A stretch of 59,818 nt of DNA from Chitinophagales bacterium (GCA_026928325.1 JAIXKS010000022.1:1-59818); one strand, 5' to 3'. Numbered from the stretch's first letter, positions 36,792-46,153 are shown. Numbers and translations: made by a program. The notes: generated by a model not told the origin, from the sequence alone.

Positions 36792-38573
36792 TTGACTGGT
36801 TTTAAAAAGATTTTTACTGTTATTTTTGTCCTTTTAAGTGTTTTGTTATTTGGGCAGTTTGATAGGAATAAGACCTATACCTATCAGGAACTTAATAATA
36901 TACTAGAACTTGCCAGAAGTAATAATGACAATGAAACCCTTGCCGAGGTTTATCTGAAATTAGGAGATTATGAGGGCGATTACTTCGCAGAGTATGATAA
37001 ATCCTTAAAGTATTATAACTATGCGATCAACCATTTTAAAGCTACAAAGGATAGTGATGGTATTTTAAGAGCCAATCATGCCATTGCTCGTCGGTATAGA
37101 GATGCCGGTCTATATACTGAAGCTCTACAAATATTACTCAATCTCGAAAAAACATATAGTGAGGATGAAAAAACACATGCGTTGACCTTGGTATGGTTTG
37201 ATTTGAATTTGACCTATCGTCAAATAGGAGAATACCAGATGGCCATGAAGTATTTGAATAAAGCGGCTCAAGCCAATCATATTTTGAAAGACACGCTATT
37301 AGAATTGAGAATTCTCTTTTCGAAAATTGAGGCTTTTGAATCTACTTTTGAACGAGATAGCGCTATTATGCTGGCTTTTGAAGCCTTTGATATCAGCAAA
37401 AAGATCGAGAATAATGAGATGGCCGCCCAAAGTTTATTCTATATAGGATATATTAATAAGATGAAAGGTGAATACGTAAAGGCCGAAAAGTACATTGGTA
37501 AGAGCCTTGAAATATTGCCGTTTCAGGCATATAGCGAGCGGAGAAAGCGTATTTATAAAGAATTGTCAGAAGTATATAATGCCACAGGAAGAGCCGAAAT
37601 GGGCTATGCTTTTTTGTTGAATTATACCATGCTTAGTGATAGTATTGCCAATAAAAATAGATTAGAATCCTTTAATAATCTAGCCTTGAAATATGGTTCT
37701 AAGGAAAAACAAACGAGTATTGAGCTCCTTAAAATAGAAAAGGAATACGAGATTAGTAAAAACCTCATGCAGAGAAGGTCATTGTATATTTTGGGTTTTG
37801 GATTGCTAATCGTCTTGCTTTCCGTGTATTTTATTGTCAAATTTTATAACCAACAGATTTCTACAGCCAAAATTATCAATGACCAAAAACAAGAGATTAA
37901 TCAGCAGCAGATTCGAGAATTAGAAGATACTATTCGGATTAATTCTATGCGTTCGATGATTGAAGGTCAAGAAATAGAGCGGGAACGTATTGCAAAGGAT
38001 TTACATGATAGTCTAGGAGGTTTACTGAGTGCGGTCAAGCTACAATTTGATTACTTAGGCTCGATCAATAAGGGTATGAGTTCGGATAAATCATATTCAC
38101 AAGCACATCATTTGCTAGATACTGCGGTGAGTGAAGTACGAACCATCTCTAGAAATTTGCAACCTAGTTCTTTACAGGATTTGGGATTGGTGCCTGCCAT
38201 ACGGGATTTGATCAATCGGTTTAAAGGTGACAATTATCCCGATATTGATTTTCAATATTATGAAATGCCGGATAAAATGGATCGGATGATTGCATTAACC
38301 GTGTATCGGATTATTCAAGAGTTGCTCAATAATAGTCTCAAACATGCACAAGCCAATGAGATTTTAATTCAATTGAATGCAGAGGATGACGAATTAGTCA
38401 TACAATATGAAGATGATGGCGTTGGTTTTGACATGAATAATCTCCAACAAAAAGGAATGGGATTGGAAAATATCAAAACTCGGGTAAACTTCGTTCATGG
38501 TGTCATGCATACAGAAAGCGAACCAGGAAATGGAATGTCTGTCATCATTCGTGTAAAATATGCGCAATCATGA
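36792..38573 (+). CDS. TPR-containing NarL-type sensor histidine kinase (TTG start)
   Basis: 593 residues. No ATG is available; TTG at 36792 is directly followed by a signal sequence (GFKKIFTVIFVLLSVLLFGQ) and an in-frame stop lies three codons upstream, so TTG is taken as the start. A periplasmic TPR array covers about 30-310, one membrane helix lies at about 330-350 (LYILGFGLLIVLLSVYFIV), then a short coiled coil, a HisKA_3 domain with H405 in 'ERIAKDLHDSLGGLL', and an HATPase domain ('IIQELLNNSLKHAQANE', 'DDGVGFD', 'GMGLENI'). It should phosphorylate a LuxR-type regulator, most likely the one at 35179-35838. It overlaps the next gene by 4 nt (ATGA). Confidence 0.92.
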   Translation: MTGFKKIFTVIFVLLSVLLFGQFDRNKTYTYQELNNILELARSNNDNETLAEVYLKLGDYEGDYFAEYDKSLKYYNYAINHFKATKDSDGILRANHAIARRYRDAGLYTEALQILLNLEKTYSEDEKTHALTLVWFDLNLTYRQIGEYQMAMKYLNKAAQANHILKDTLLELRILFSKIEAFESTFERDSAIMLAFEAFDISKKIENNEMAAQSLFYIGYINKMKGEYVKAEKYIGKSLEILPFQAYSERRKRIYKELSEVYNATGRAEMGYAFLLNYTMLSDSIANKNRLESFNNLALKYGSKEKQTSIELLKIEKEYEISKNLMQRRSLYILGFGLLIVLLSVYFIVKFYNQQISTAKIINDQKQEINQQQIRELEDTIRINSMRSMIEGQEIERERIAKDLHDSLGGLLSAVKLQFDYLGSINKGMSSDKSYSQAHHLLDTAVSEVRTISRNLQPSSLQDLGLVPAIRDLINRFKGDNYPDIDFQYYEMPDKMDRMIALTVYRIIQELLNNSLKHAQANEILIQLNAEDDELVIQYEDDGVGFDMNNLQQKGMGLENIKTRVNFVHGVMHTESEPGNGMSVIIRVKYAQS

Positions 38574-39484
38574 ATTTTGATGCATGGATCCCGAGCCCTA
38601 TTGAAGAGATTATTACGCCGCTTACTCAGGCGAAAGGGATTAAATTCTTTATCAAAAGGGATGATTTGATACATCCACTTGTTTCAGGGAATAAATACCG
38701 TAAACTAAAGTACAATTTACTCAATGTTAAAACCCAAGGAAAATCTCAAGTTATATCCTTTGGAGGTGCTTTTTCTAACCATATTCATGCACTCGCTGCT
38801 GCTTGTCATCATCAAAATATCCAATCGGTAGGTATAATACGAGGTGAAATTGATGAAAATAATCCAACATTGAAATATTGCAAGAGTGTAGGTATGGAAT
38901 TGGTGTCGGTCAGTCGTGAAGCCTATCGGAGCAAAGAATTTGCTCCCGAGATTAAGACTATATTAGCCCATTATCCTGATGCTGTACTTATACCTGAAGG
39001 TGGAAGTAACGAGTATGCACTCAAAGGAGTAGCCGAGATTATCGAAGAAGTGTCAATGTTTAGGGCATTAGGTACACCTGATTATATCGCGCTTGCAGGT
39101 GGCACAGGAGGCACTACGGCGGGCTTACTACGAGCAGAGCAACTTAAAAGTAAAGTATTGTGTTTTTCCGCTTTAAAAAGTGATCATCTGGAAGGCGAAA
39201 TTTTAAAATTAGCCCGGAATAATAATGCCGAAAAACTTGCGGTAAACACCGATTATCACTTTGGAGGGTATGCTAAATGGGATGCAACCTTATTGGCATT
39301 TATGGAAGAATTTGAAAATGCGACTAATATACCATTAGATCACGTATATAACGCAAAAGCAATGTATGGTTTGATGGAATTGATAAGCCAAGATTATTTT
39401 TCGGAAGGAACAAAAATATTGTACCTACATACGGGTGGACTTCAAGGTAGGCAAGGATTGGAATATATGATGAGGCATAAATAG
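38570..39484 (+). CDS. PLP-dependent ACC deaminase / D-cysteine desulfhydrase family protein
   Basis: 304 residues. Fold type II PLP enzyme with the pyridoxal lysine K42 in 'LVSGNKYRKLKYNL', 'SFGGAFSNHIHALAAA' and the phosphate-binding 'LAGGTGGTTAGLL'. This subfamily includes D-cysteine desulfhydrase and 1-aminocyclopropane-1-carboxylate deaminase; sequence alone does not decide, but desulfhydrase activity is usual outside plant-associated bacteria. Starts inside the stop of the kinase gene (ATGA), so it is translationally coupled. Confidence 0.88.
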   Translation: MNFDAWIPSPIEEIITPLTQAKGIKFFIKRDDLIHPLVSGNKYRKLKYNLLNVKTQGKSQVISFGGAFSNHIHALAAACHHQNIQSVGIIRGEIDENNPTLKYCKSVGMELVSVSREAYRSKEFAPEIKTILAHYPDAVLIPEGGSNEYALKGVAEIIEEVSMFRALGTPDYIALAGGTGGTTAGLLRAEQLKSKVLCFSALKSDHLEGEILKLARNNNAEKLAVNTDYHFGGYAKWDATLLAFMEEFENATNIPLDHVYNAKAMYGLMELISQDYFSEGTKILYLHTGGLQGRQGLEYMMRHK

Positions 39485-39534
39485 TCTGTAATTAAGCAGT
39501 CTCGGGCATTAATTTGTGTTATCAATGGCCAAAC

Positions 39535-39700
39535 TATTGCTCTGTCCACAAAAAAGTCTTAATAAAATGTCGTCCTTTTTTAAAATTTCATCGTTAAAAA
39601 TACTCGTCATAGTTACCACTATGCCTGCGTTTTTTGCCTTGATCTTTAAAAAAAAAATAACTTCCATTATTATTTAAGTCTCTTTATAGACAGAGCACTA
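39535..39700 (+). repeat. MITE copy 4 (full, plus orientation)
   Basis: 166 bp with ends TATTGCTCTGTC and GACAGAGCACTA, C-TA / TA-G flanks, and central CATAGTTACCACTATG hairpin. Sits between the desulfhydrase gene (50 nt before) and the terminator of the convergent rplU-rpmA operon. Confidence 0.95.
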
Positions 39701-39724
39701 GTTTACTACATTAGCCATGGGCTC

Positions 39725-39764
39725 AAATCAGAAAAGGCTTCCAAACGGAAGCCTTTTCTGATTT
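39725..39764 (-). terminator. Terminator of the rplU-rpmA operon
   Basis: A perfect 18-bp stem (AAATCAGAAAAGGCTTCC and its complement) with an AAAC loop, 50 nt past the rpmA stop. The A/T-rich base of the stem gives a U run on either strand, so it may act in both directions. Confidence 0.85.
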
Positions 39765-39814
39765 ATCAATACTACGTTTCTTTATTAAGAAAGCAACAAA
39801 AAACGCAATCTCTA

Positions 39815-40159
39815 TTATTCTTCTTCTGACTGTGCAGTCGGAGGAGGAGTTACTGAAGCTGGTTTTGCAGCTTTAACTGGAGCTACGGTTTCCTTTACTT
39901 CGTTTAAAGCTGGAATAATCGTAATCCATGTTCTGTTCAACTTGCTTTTGTGGAAAGCAACAGTACCATCAACTTTAGCATGAATCGTGAAGTCTTTACC
40001 TAAGTAAGTATTTTCACCTGCATGAAATTTGGTGCCACGTTGTCTAACTAGGATGTTACCTGCTTTTGCATATTGTCCACCGAAAAGCTTTACTCCAAGT
40101 CTTTTACTTTTACTATCCCGTCCGTTATCCGAACTACCGACACCTTTTTTATGAGCCAT
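39815..40159 (-). CDS. rpmA: Ribosomal protein bL27 with C-terminal extension
   Basis: 114 residues; the core is about 85. It begins [16 protein letters not shown] with the flexible N-terminus that reaches the peptidyl-transferase centre, and continues '[28 protein letters not shown]'. The last 28 residues after 'PALNEVKE' form a Pro/Ala/Glu-rich tail ([20 protein letters not shown]) not in the standard protein. Lies 45 nt after rplU, the usual order. Confidence 0.97.
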   Translation of the reverse strand: MAHKKGVGSSDNGRDSKSKRLGVKLFGGQYAKAGNILVRQRGTKFHAGENTYLGKDFTIHAKVDGTVAFHKSKLNRTWITIIPALNEVKETVAPVKAAKPASVTPPPTAQSEEE

Positions 40160-40204
40160 TTTTCTTTATTTTTTTAGATTAAACAATAATCTGCCAACTC
40201 AAAG

Positions 40205-40516
40205 TTACGCAGAGATAGAATCAATTTTAATTTTAGTAAAACTTTGTCTGTGACCAGTTCTTTTTTGGTAACCTTTTCTTCTTTTCTTTTTGAAGATGAT
40301 TACTTTGTCACCTTTCATATTGCCGATGATCGTGGCATTTACTTTAGCATTGTCTAATACCGGCGTGCCTATTTTAACAGTTCCATTGTTTTCTACCATC
40401 AATACTAGATCGAATGACACGGATGAACCTGCTTCGGCTTCTAACTGGTGGACGAAGATTTCTTGACCTTCTGTCACTTTGAATTGCTGACCAGCTATAG
40501 ATACGATTGCAAACAT
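40205..40516 (-). CDS. rplU: Ribosomal protein bL21
   Basis: 103 residues, the normal length. It starts MFAIVSIAGQQFKVTEGQEI and ends with the conserved basic 'KKKRRKGYQKRTGHRQSFTKIKI' region (landmarks RRKGYQKRTGHRQ), which binds 23S rRNA. First gene of the rplU-rpmA operon. TACTTTTG at 40558-40551 is a fitting -7 box. Confidence 0.98.
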   Translation of the reverse strand: MFAIVSIAGQQFKVTEGQEIFVHQLEAEAGSSVSFDLVLMVENNGTVKIGTPVLDNAKVNATIIGNMKGDKVIIFKKKRRKGYQKRTGHRQSFTKIKIDSISA

Positions 40517-40550
40517 AAATGATAATTTTAAATTATTTAAAAAATGAGCA

Positions 40551-40558
40551 CAAAAGTA
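40551..40558 (-). promoter_or_regulatory. -7 box of the rplU-rpmA promoter
   Basis: TACTTTTG on the minus strand, an exact TAnnTTTG match 34 nt before rplU. The TTGACT upstream is 30 nt away, too far for a standard -33 element. Confidence 0.45.
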
Positions 40559-40640
40559 GTGTTTATTTTATAAATCCACCTAATAAGTCAATCATTATTT
40601 TATTAAAATGATTGTTTTTGTCTATATTTTTAAGAATTGT

Positions 40641-40674
40641 GCAAAAAAAAGCGCTACACGGGTGCAGCGCTTTT
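40641..40674 (-). terminator. Terminator of hppA
   Basis: On the minus strand a stem AAAAGCGCT/AGCGCTTTT, extended inward by GC-rich pairs, is followed by a run of eight T. It lies 22 nt past the hppA stop. Confidence 0.9.
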
Positions 40675-40695
40675 GATTTATGGATATATATATTA

Positions 40696-42894
40696 TTATT
40701 TTATCAAGGCAGGAGAAACACTTTCATTGTTATTGTGTGAAAGCTCCTGAATCTGCATATCTTTTTGTTTCGGTTGATTCATACCATGTGAATGAGCAGT
40801 TCCAACACTAATATGTGGCGCAATAACCAATGATACGATAGACATCAATTTGATTAAAATATTCATTGATGGTCCTGATGTATCCTTAAATGGGTCACCT
40901 ACTGTGTCTCCTGTAACGGCGGCTTTGTGTGGCTCTGAACCTTTGTAGTACATTTGGCCATTGATTTCTACACCTTTTTCAAAAGATTTTTTGGCATTAT
41001 CCCAAGCACCACCGGCATTGTTTTGGAAGATACCCATCAATACTCCTGATACAGTAACTCCTGCTAGAAGACCACCGAGTACTTCAGGGCCAAAAGCAAA
41101 ACCTACGATAACGGGTACGATTAGTGCTATCATTCCTGGTGCAACCATCTCTCGAATCGATGCTTCTGTAGAAATCGCTACACATTTATCGTATTCAGGA
41201 GTGGCTGTTCCATCCATGATGCCTTTGATTTCTCTAAATTGACGGCGCACTTCTTCTACCATTTTCATAGCAGCACGTCCTACAGCCGCAATGGCTAAAG
41301 CAGAGAATATAAATGGAATCATTGCTCCTACAAATAGTCCTGCAAGTACATCCGCTTTATAGATGTCAATCGATGATATACCCGAAATACCAACAAATGC
41401 CGCAAATAGGGCAAGTGAAGTCAATGCTGCTGAGGCAATAGCAAATCCCTTTCCGGTTGCTGCTGTTGTATTTCCAACGGCATCTAAAATATCTGTTCGC
41501 TCACGTACTTCTTTAGGTAATTCACTCATTTCGGCAATTCCTCCGGCATTATCTGCTATCGGCCCGAATGCATCAATAGCAAGCTGCATCGCTGTCGTCG
41601 CCATCATACCTGCGGCAGCAATAGCTACACCATAAAGGCCTGCAAATTTAAACGAAATAAAGATACCTGATGCTAGTACGAGAATCGGAACTACCGTAGA
41701 TTCCATACCAACAGAAAGACCTCCAATGATGTTGGTCGCATGACCAGTTGAACTCTGTTGTACAATTGAGTTAACCGGTTTTTTGCCCATCGCTGTATAG
41801 TATTCTGTAATCCATGAAATCAGACCTCCTACGATTAATCCCAAAATAATGGCCATGAAAACATCCATCTTTGAAAATTCGTAACCTCTGATATCCATTG
41901 TATCCGCTAATAAGTAGTTTACTAGAGGATAAGAGGCAATTGCCGAAAGTATTATCGCTCCCCAGTTTCCAGCATTTAAAGCACCTTGGACATTTCCTTT
42001 ATCATCTTTGATTTTTACAAAGAAGGTTGATATTGCTGAGAATATCAATCCTAGACCGGCAATCATGAGTGGAAGGATGATTGGTCCCATACCTCCTACA
42101 TTGTCATTTGAAATGATTTCACTACCAAGTACCATCGTAGCTAGGATTGTAGCAACATAAGAACCAAATAAGTCAGCACCCATACCTGCCACGTCTCCAA
42201 CATTATCTCCAACGTTGTCCGCAATGGTAGCTGGGTTTCTTGGGTCGTCTTCAGGGATACCTGCTTCAACTTTTCCTACTAAATCCGCTCCTACGTCAGC
42301 TGCTTTCGTGTAAATACCACCTCCGACTCTGGCAAATAATGCAATAGATTCTGCCCCTAATGAAAATCCTGCTACTACTTCCAATGCCTTGTGCATACCT
42401 AAACCGTTGATGTCATTACCTACATACATAAAATAACACCAAATAAAAATCAGACTTAAGCCTAAAACAGCAAGTCCTGCCACACCTAATCCCATCACAG
42501 CACCTCCTGCAAAAGATACTTTAAGCGCATCCTTGAGGCTTGTACGAGCAGCCTGAGCAGTTCGTACGTTGGCTTTGGTCGCAACGTTCATTCCGATATA
42601 TCCGGCAAAAGCCGAAGTGAAAGCACCTACAAGGAAGGTAATACCTATTAGCCAATCAGAACTTTCTACTAATGTTCCAGACCAAGCAAGAAGGATGGAT
42701 ACAACTATACCAAAAATAGTTAAAACTCTCCATTCAGCCTTCAAAAAGGCAAGAGCGCCATCCGCTATAGCTTTAGATATAAACTGCATACGGTCATTTC
42801 CCGCATCCTGCTTGTTAATCCAGCCGGCCTTAACCAACATGAAGATAAGACCTATCAAACCCATTATGGGAACTAAATAAACCAAGTTGTTCAT
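40696..42894 (-). CDS. hppA: Membrane-bound ion-pumping pyrophosphatase
   Basis: 732 residues and about 16 membrane helices. It couples pyrophosphate hydrolysis to H+ and/or Na+ export across the inner membrane. The active site is visible in '[22 protein letters not shown]' and '[26 protein letters not shown]' (landmarks [20 protein letters not shown]). '[21 protein letters not shown]' has alanine where K+-independent enzymes have lysine, so it should be K+-dependent, the group that contains Na+ pumps and Na+/H+ pumps. Which ion moves cannot be decided here. The C-terminal 40 residues after the last helix are His/Gln/Asn-rich. Strong promoter upstream. Confidence 0.96.
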   Translation of the reverse strand: MNNLVYLVPIMGLIGLIFMLVKAGWINKQDAGNDRMQFISKAIADGALAFLKAEWRVLTIFGIVVSILLAWSGTLVESSDWLIGITFLVGAFTSAFAGYIGMNVATKANVRTAQAARTSLKDALKVSFAGGAVMGLGVAGLAVLGLSLIFIWCYFMYVGNDINGLGMHKALEVVAGFSLGAESIALFARVGGGIYTKAADVGADLVGKVEAGIPEDDPRNPATIADNVGDNVGDVAGMGADLFGSYVATILATMVLGSEIISNDNVGGMGPIILPLMIAGLGLIFSAISTFFVKIKDDKGNVQGALNAGNWGAIILSAIASYPLVNYLLADTMDIRGYEFSKMDVFMAIILGLIVGGLISWITEYYTAMGKKPVNSIVQQSSTGHATNIIGGLSVGMESTVVPILVLASGIFISFKFAGLYGVAIAAAGMMATTAMQLAIDAFGPIADNAGGIAEMSELPKEVRERTDILDAVGNTTAATGKGFAIASAALTSLALFAAFVGISGISSIDIYKADVLAGLFVGAMIPFIFSALAIAAVGRAAMKMVEEVRRQFREIKGIMDGTATPEYDKCVAISTEASIREMVAPGMIALIVPVIVGFAFGPEVLGGLLAGVTVSGVLMGIFQNNAGGAWDNAKKSFEKGVEINGQMYYKGSEPHKAAVTGDTVGDPFKDTSGPSMNILIKLMSIVSLVIAPHISVGTAHSHGMNQPKQKDMQIQELSHNNNESVSPALIK

Positions 42895-42934
42895 CGTATA
42901 AAATTGTTTTAAATATAAATTTCAAAAAAGTCTG

Positions 42935-42966
42935 CAAAGGTAGCTTTTGCTGTAAAATTGACCAAA
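42935..42966 (-). promoter_or_regulatory. Full-consensus Bacteroidota promoter of hppA
   Basis: Minus strand: TTTG (42966-42963), a 20-nt spacer, TACCTTTG (42942-42935). Both elements match the phylum consensus exactly; this is the best promoter in the window. Leader about 35 nt. Confidence 0.8.
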
Positions 42967-43336
42967 CAAAGTGCGTGTTTTGTTTATTTATATCGTTTTT
43001 TATATGAATAAATATATAAAGTGTTAGCTTTTAATGCAATTATGCTCAATTTACTTTTTTATAAAGACGATCATTAAAGAAGATCTATATATGTAAATAT
43101 TCAATATTTCGTTGGATCGTTTGCATCTTGTACTATGCAATGTTTTGGTATCAAAATCTATGTATTATTTAATCTTTGTTGTCCTTCAAATGTTATAATT
43201 ACTATATTAATCTCATGAAAAGAATCTGGCTTATTTTGTTATTGTGAATATTTTTATAATATATCTTGTTATACTCTAATTAGTTAGATTGAAGTTTTTT
43301 TATTGATTTTCTAATGGATTTTGAAGATTATAATTA
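42967..43336. other. Intergenic region between divergent hppA and the acetyltransferase gene
   Basis: About 370 AT-rich bases. A ten-codon frame at 43215 (MKRIWLILLL then TGA) looks like the start of a signal peptide, possibly the remnant of a lost gene. Nothing else seen. Confidence 0.35.
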
Positions 43337-43909
43337 ATGATGCCTCAGATAATAATTCGAAAAGCTACTATAGATGATAGCTTCGACATTGCTCGATTTG
43401 CGATGTTGGCTATGGAAGAGATTGTATATGCGTTTATAGGAAAAGAGGATAGTAGCGCTGCTTTTGATTTTATGTATCGACTGATTTGCTCGGAAGGTAA
43501 TCAATATTCATATAATCATGCTTGGATTGTCGAACAAGATAGCAAGGTAGTGGGCGCAGCAATAGTCTATAATGGAGCAGACCTTTATCAACTGCGAAAA
43601 CCAGTAGGAGATATGGTACATCAATTATATGGGGAGAGTTTTGAACCAGAGGATGAAACCCAAGCTGGTGAATATTATATAGACTGTATTGGGATTGGAT
43701 CGCAATTTCAGGGAAAAGGAATCGGTAGTCGCTTGTTAAATCATCTAATTAATATATATGTTTTTAAAGAAGGCCTTCCTCTAGGCTTACTTGTGGACAA
43801 AGACAATCCCGATGCCAAGCGTTTGTATTTAAAAGCAGGCTTTGTGGAGGTCGGAGAGCAAGCACTGATGGGAAAGGAAATGACACACATGCAATTTTTA
43901 CCAAAATAA
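43337..43909 (+). CDS. GNAT-family N-acetyltransferase
   Basis: 190 residues. Acetyl-CoA binding motif A in 'YIDCIGIGSQFQGKGIGSRLL' (landmarks Q-x-x-G-x-G, residues about 117-137) and motif B 'GLLVDKDNPDAKRLYLKAGFVEVG'. The substrate is unknown; the extra helical insert (about 40-60) is common in Bacteroidota homologues. Two consecutive ATGs allow a start one codon later. phhB follows 42 nt downstream on the same strand. Confidence 0.9.
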   Translation: MMPQIIIRKATIDDSFDIARFAMLAMEEIVYAFIGKEDSSAAFDFMYRLICSEGNQYSYNHAWIVEQDSKVVGAAIVYNGADLYQLRKPVGDMVHQLYGESFEPEDETQAGEYYIDCIGIGSQFQGKGIGSRLLNHLINIYVFKEGLPLGLLVDKDNPDAKRLYLKAGFVEVGEQALMGKEMTHMQFLPK

Positions 43910-43951
43910 ACGTTTTAATTTTTTTTATTATCAAACTTAAATTTAAAATTT

Positions 43952-44206
43952 ATGAACAATTCAAATACAAAAGGATGGGAAGAGATCGATGGCCAACTAT
44001 ATAGAAAATTTGTTTTTCGCGATTTTTCAGAGGCCTTTGGCTTTATGACCCAAGTGGCGCTATTGGCCGAAAAGGCAGATCACCATCCTACGTGGCATAA
44101 TACTTACAATGTTCTTGAAATCTGGCTCACCACGCATGACGAAGGAAATGTTGTGACCGGAAGAGATCGAATTATGGCAGCCACGATTGACCGCTTTTTT
44201 GAATGA
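43952..44206 (+). CDS. phhB: 4a-hydroxytetrahydrobiopterin (pterin-4a-carbinolamine) dehydratase
   Basis: 84 residues, slightly shorter than the typical 95-115. It dehydrates pterin-4a-carbinolamine, recycling the cofactor of aromatic amino-acid hydroxylases. The family pattern is intact: '[27 protein letters not shown]' (landmarks E-x3-HHP-x5-YN, W, THD) with H61-H62-P and a later histidine. No phenylalanine hydroxylase is adjacent, so a different role (moonlighting pterin recycling) is possible. 42 nt after the GNAT gene. Confidence 0.93.
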   Translation: MNNSNTKGWEEIDGQLYRKFVFRDFSEAFGFMTQVALLAEKADHHPTWHNTYNVLEIWLTTHDEGNVVTGRDRIMAATIDRFFE

Positions 44207-44440
44207 GCATTTTCCTTTTTGTACCATATTGATATATTTAACATTTCTTTTAGATCTTAATATAATTCGTAAGTTATATGTTGATAGTCAATGCTTTGTA
44301 AATATGAAAATCAATTTTCACGCATAAATTCTTCGTTTTTGTAATTTTAATAATTGAGTCTTTGTAACTCTTTTTGGCTTCGGTACTCCAATAGGTTATA
44401 ACTCAATAATTTTTTTTAAATCATTAAATACGAAGACAAA

Positions 44441-45103
44441 ATGAGAGTTTTAATTTTTATGTTTGCAATGATTATTGCAATTTCTGGAGTAGATGCACAA
44501 CACATGAATCATGCAACTACAAGTAATAGTTCTAAGAGTGAATTAACAACATTAATGGCAAATCCTAAAGTTCAAGAGCTAAATGCAGCGATGAAGGAAC
44601 TATGGAATGCACATATGTATTGGACATTAATCACAGTTGATGCGTACTTTAACGATCCTAAAGGGTTAAGTGCAAAATTAAATCGTCTATTACAAAATCA
44701 AAGAGAGATCGGTAACGCTATTGTTCCTTTCTACGGTCAAGCTGCCGGAGATCAATTAGCAGCCTTGTTGACAGAGCATATAGAGTTGGCAGTGCCTGTT
44801 CTTAAAGCTGCCCAAGAAAACAATACCGGAGATCTTGAAGTAGCTGTTAAAGAATGGTATCGAAATGCTAAAGATATAGGTGCTTTTTTGGCTCAAGCTA
44901 ATCCAAAAAATTGGACAGCAGCAGAAACTCAAGGTGCTTTAGAAATGCATATTACGCACACGATCGCTTATTCTGTAAGTATCCTAAAGGGCGATTATAG
45001 CCAATCTTTTGGTGGTTTTGAAGAAGCTTTAGGTCACATGGTATTCCTTGGAGATTATCTAACAGAAGGTATCGTTAAGCAATTTCCACAAATGTTTAAA
45101 TAG
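44441..45103 (+). CDS. Secreted helical protein of uncharacterised family
   Basis: 220 residues with a signal peptide (1-19, ending SGVDAQ). The mature part is predicted all-helical and carries histidines at conserved-looking places: 'LWNAHMYWTLITVDAYF', 'LLQNQREIGNAIVPFYGQAAGDQLAALLTEHIELA', 'ALEMHITHTIAYS' (landmarks NAHMYW, NQREIGNA, TEHI, MHITHT). Proteins with the same W..H..W, N..(D/E)IGNA and AG..L..LL..HI pattern occur in Bacillota and are misnamed in databases; no function is proven. The regularly placed His could bind metal. A sigma factor gene follows 77 nt downstream and may or may not be co-regulated. Confidence 0.75.
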   Translation: MRVLIFMFAMIIAISGVDAQHMNHATTSNSSKSELTTLMANPKVQELNAAMKELWNAHMYWTLITVDAYFNDPKGLSAKLNRLLQNQREIGNAIVPFYGQAAGDQLAALLTEHIELAVPVLKAAQENNTGDLEVAVKEWYRNAKDIGAFLAQANPKNWTAAETQGALEMHITHTIAYSVSILKGDYSQSFGGFEEALGHMVFLGDYLTEGIVKQFPQMFK

Positions 45104-45132
45104 ATTATAGCCTCCAATTGAATAAATTATTA

Positions 45133-45140
45133 TACATTTG
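45133..45140 (+). promoter_or_regulatory. -7 box of the ECF sigma factor gene
   Basis: TACATTTG, an exact TAnnTTTG match, 40 nt before ATG 45181. The nearest upstream TTG is only 12 nt away. Confidence 0.45.
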
Positions 45141-45180
45141 TACATAATGCAGTATTATTACTAAAATATATGTATGATTC

Positions 45181-45831
45181 ATGGTAGTTGATGATCATTT
45201 GACGGAAGTCGAGATAATAGAAAGGATTTTAAATGGAGATAAACCGCTTTATGAAGTTATCGTAAAGCGGTTTAATCCGTATTTATATAGGATAGGGCGG
45301 TCTTATAATTATAATCATGAAGACACAGAGGACTTAATGCAAGATACGTATATCGATGCTTTCAAAAATTTATCTCATTTTGAAAATCGATCTAACTTTA
45401 AGACTTGGATTGTTAGGATAATGTTGAATAATTGCTTCAGGAAAAAGGAAAAATTGAGTTTTAAAAATGAACTATCTAAAGATAGTATTTCAGAAAACGT
45501 AACGCCCGTTTTTGGTGAAGCTGCTGAAGATGCCATCTCAAAACTACAAAACAACCAGATCAAAGATGCGATTGAAGCAGCTTTGGCTAATATTCCCGAA
45601 GATTATCGACTTGTTTTTTCACTTAGACAGATCAATGAATTTAGCGTTAAGGAAACAGCCGATATGTTGAGTATAACAGAGTCTAACGTTAAAGTGCGGC
45701 TCAATCGAGCTAAAAGTATGCTTAAATCCTATTTAGAAAAACAAAATTTAGTGCCTGAATTGTATGATTTTCATTTGAGATATTGCAATCCATTTACTGA
45801 AAAGGTAATGTATTTGATTCAAAACCTATAA
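45181..45831 (+). CDS. ECF-type sigma-70 factor
   Basis: 216 residues. Region 2 about 20-90 ('LYEVIVKRFNPYLYRIGRS', 'HEDTEDLMQDTYIDAFKNLSHFE', 'FKTWIVRIMLNNCF') and region 4 about 125-180 ('ALANIPEDYRLVFSLRQINEFSVKETADML', 'ESNVKVRLNRAKSML'). Regions 1 and 3 are absent, as in extracytoplasmic-function sigma factors. The last 25 residues ('YDFHLRYCNPFTEKVM') extend beyond region 4, a feature seen in some RNA polymerase sigma factors of Bacteroidota. No anti-sigma gene is next to it, so control may be elsewhere. MITE copy 5 lies after it. Confidence 0.93.
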   Translation: MVVDDHLTEVEIIERILNGDKPLYEVIVKRFNPYLYRIGRSYNYNHEDTEDLMQDTYIDAFKNLSHFENRSNFKTWIVRIMLNNCFRKKEKLSFKNELSKDSISENVTPVFGEAAEDAISKLQNNQIKDAIEAALANIPEDYRLVFSLRQINEFSVKETADMLSITESNVKVRLNRAKSMLKSYLEKQNLVPELYDFHLRYCNPFTEKVMYLIQNL

Positions 45832-45989
45832 GTTGAATTATAGCAAAACCTTAGTCAAAGGAGACGGGTTGAAAAGTCACTTAGCTGAATAAGGATCTAT
45901 TGATAGATCAGTAGTAATCTGCTACTATTCAAAGCGTTAAAATGCCTAATTGACCTACAATAGTCATGCATCCAATGTATCATCTCATC

Positions 45990-46153
45990 TAGTGCTCTGT
46001 CTATAAAAAAAACTTAAATAATATTGAGAGTTAGTTTTTAAAAGATCAAGAAAAAAAACGCAGGCATAGTGGTAACTATGGCGAGTATTTTTAAGGATGA
46101 GATTTGGAAAACGAACGACATTTCATTATGATCCTCTTGTTGAAAGAGCAATA
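45990..46153 (-). repeat. MITE copy 5 (full length, most diverged, minus orientation)
   Basis: 164 bp. Left end TAGTGCTCTGTC is perfect; right end GAAAGAGCAATA has two changes, and there are scattered internal substitutions, so this copy is old. C-TA / TA-G flanks. Between the convergent ends of the sigma factor gene and the TPR membrane protein gene. Confidence 0.9.

Noticed and set aside
43215-43247. Ten-codon signal-peptide-like frame (MKRIWLILLL)
   Set aside because: It stops at once with no continuation in other frames that resembles a known protein, so a pseudogene cannot be supported.
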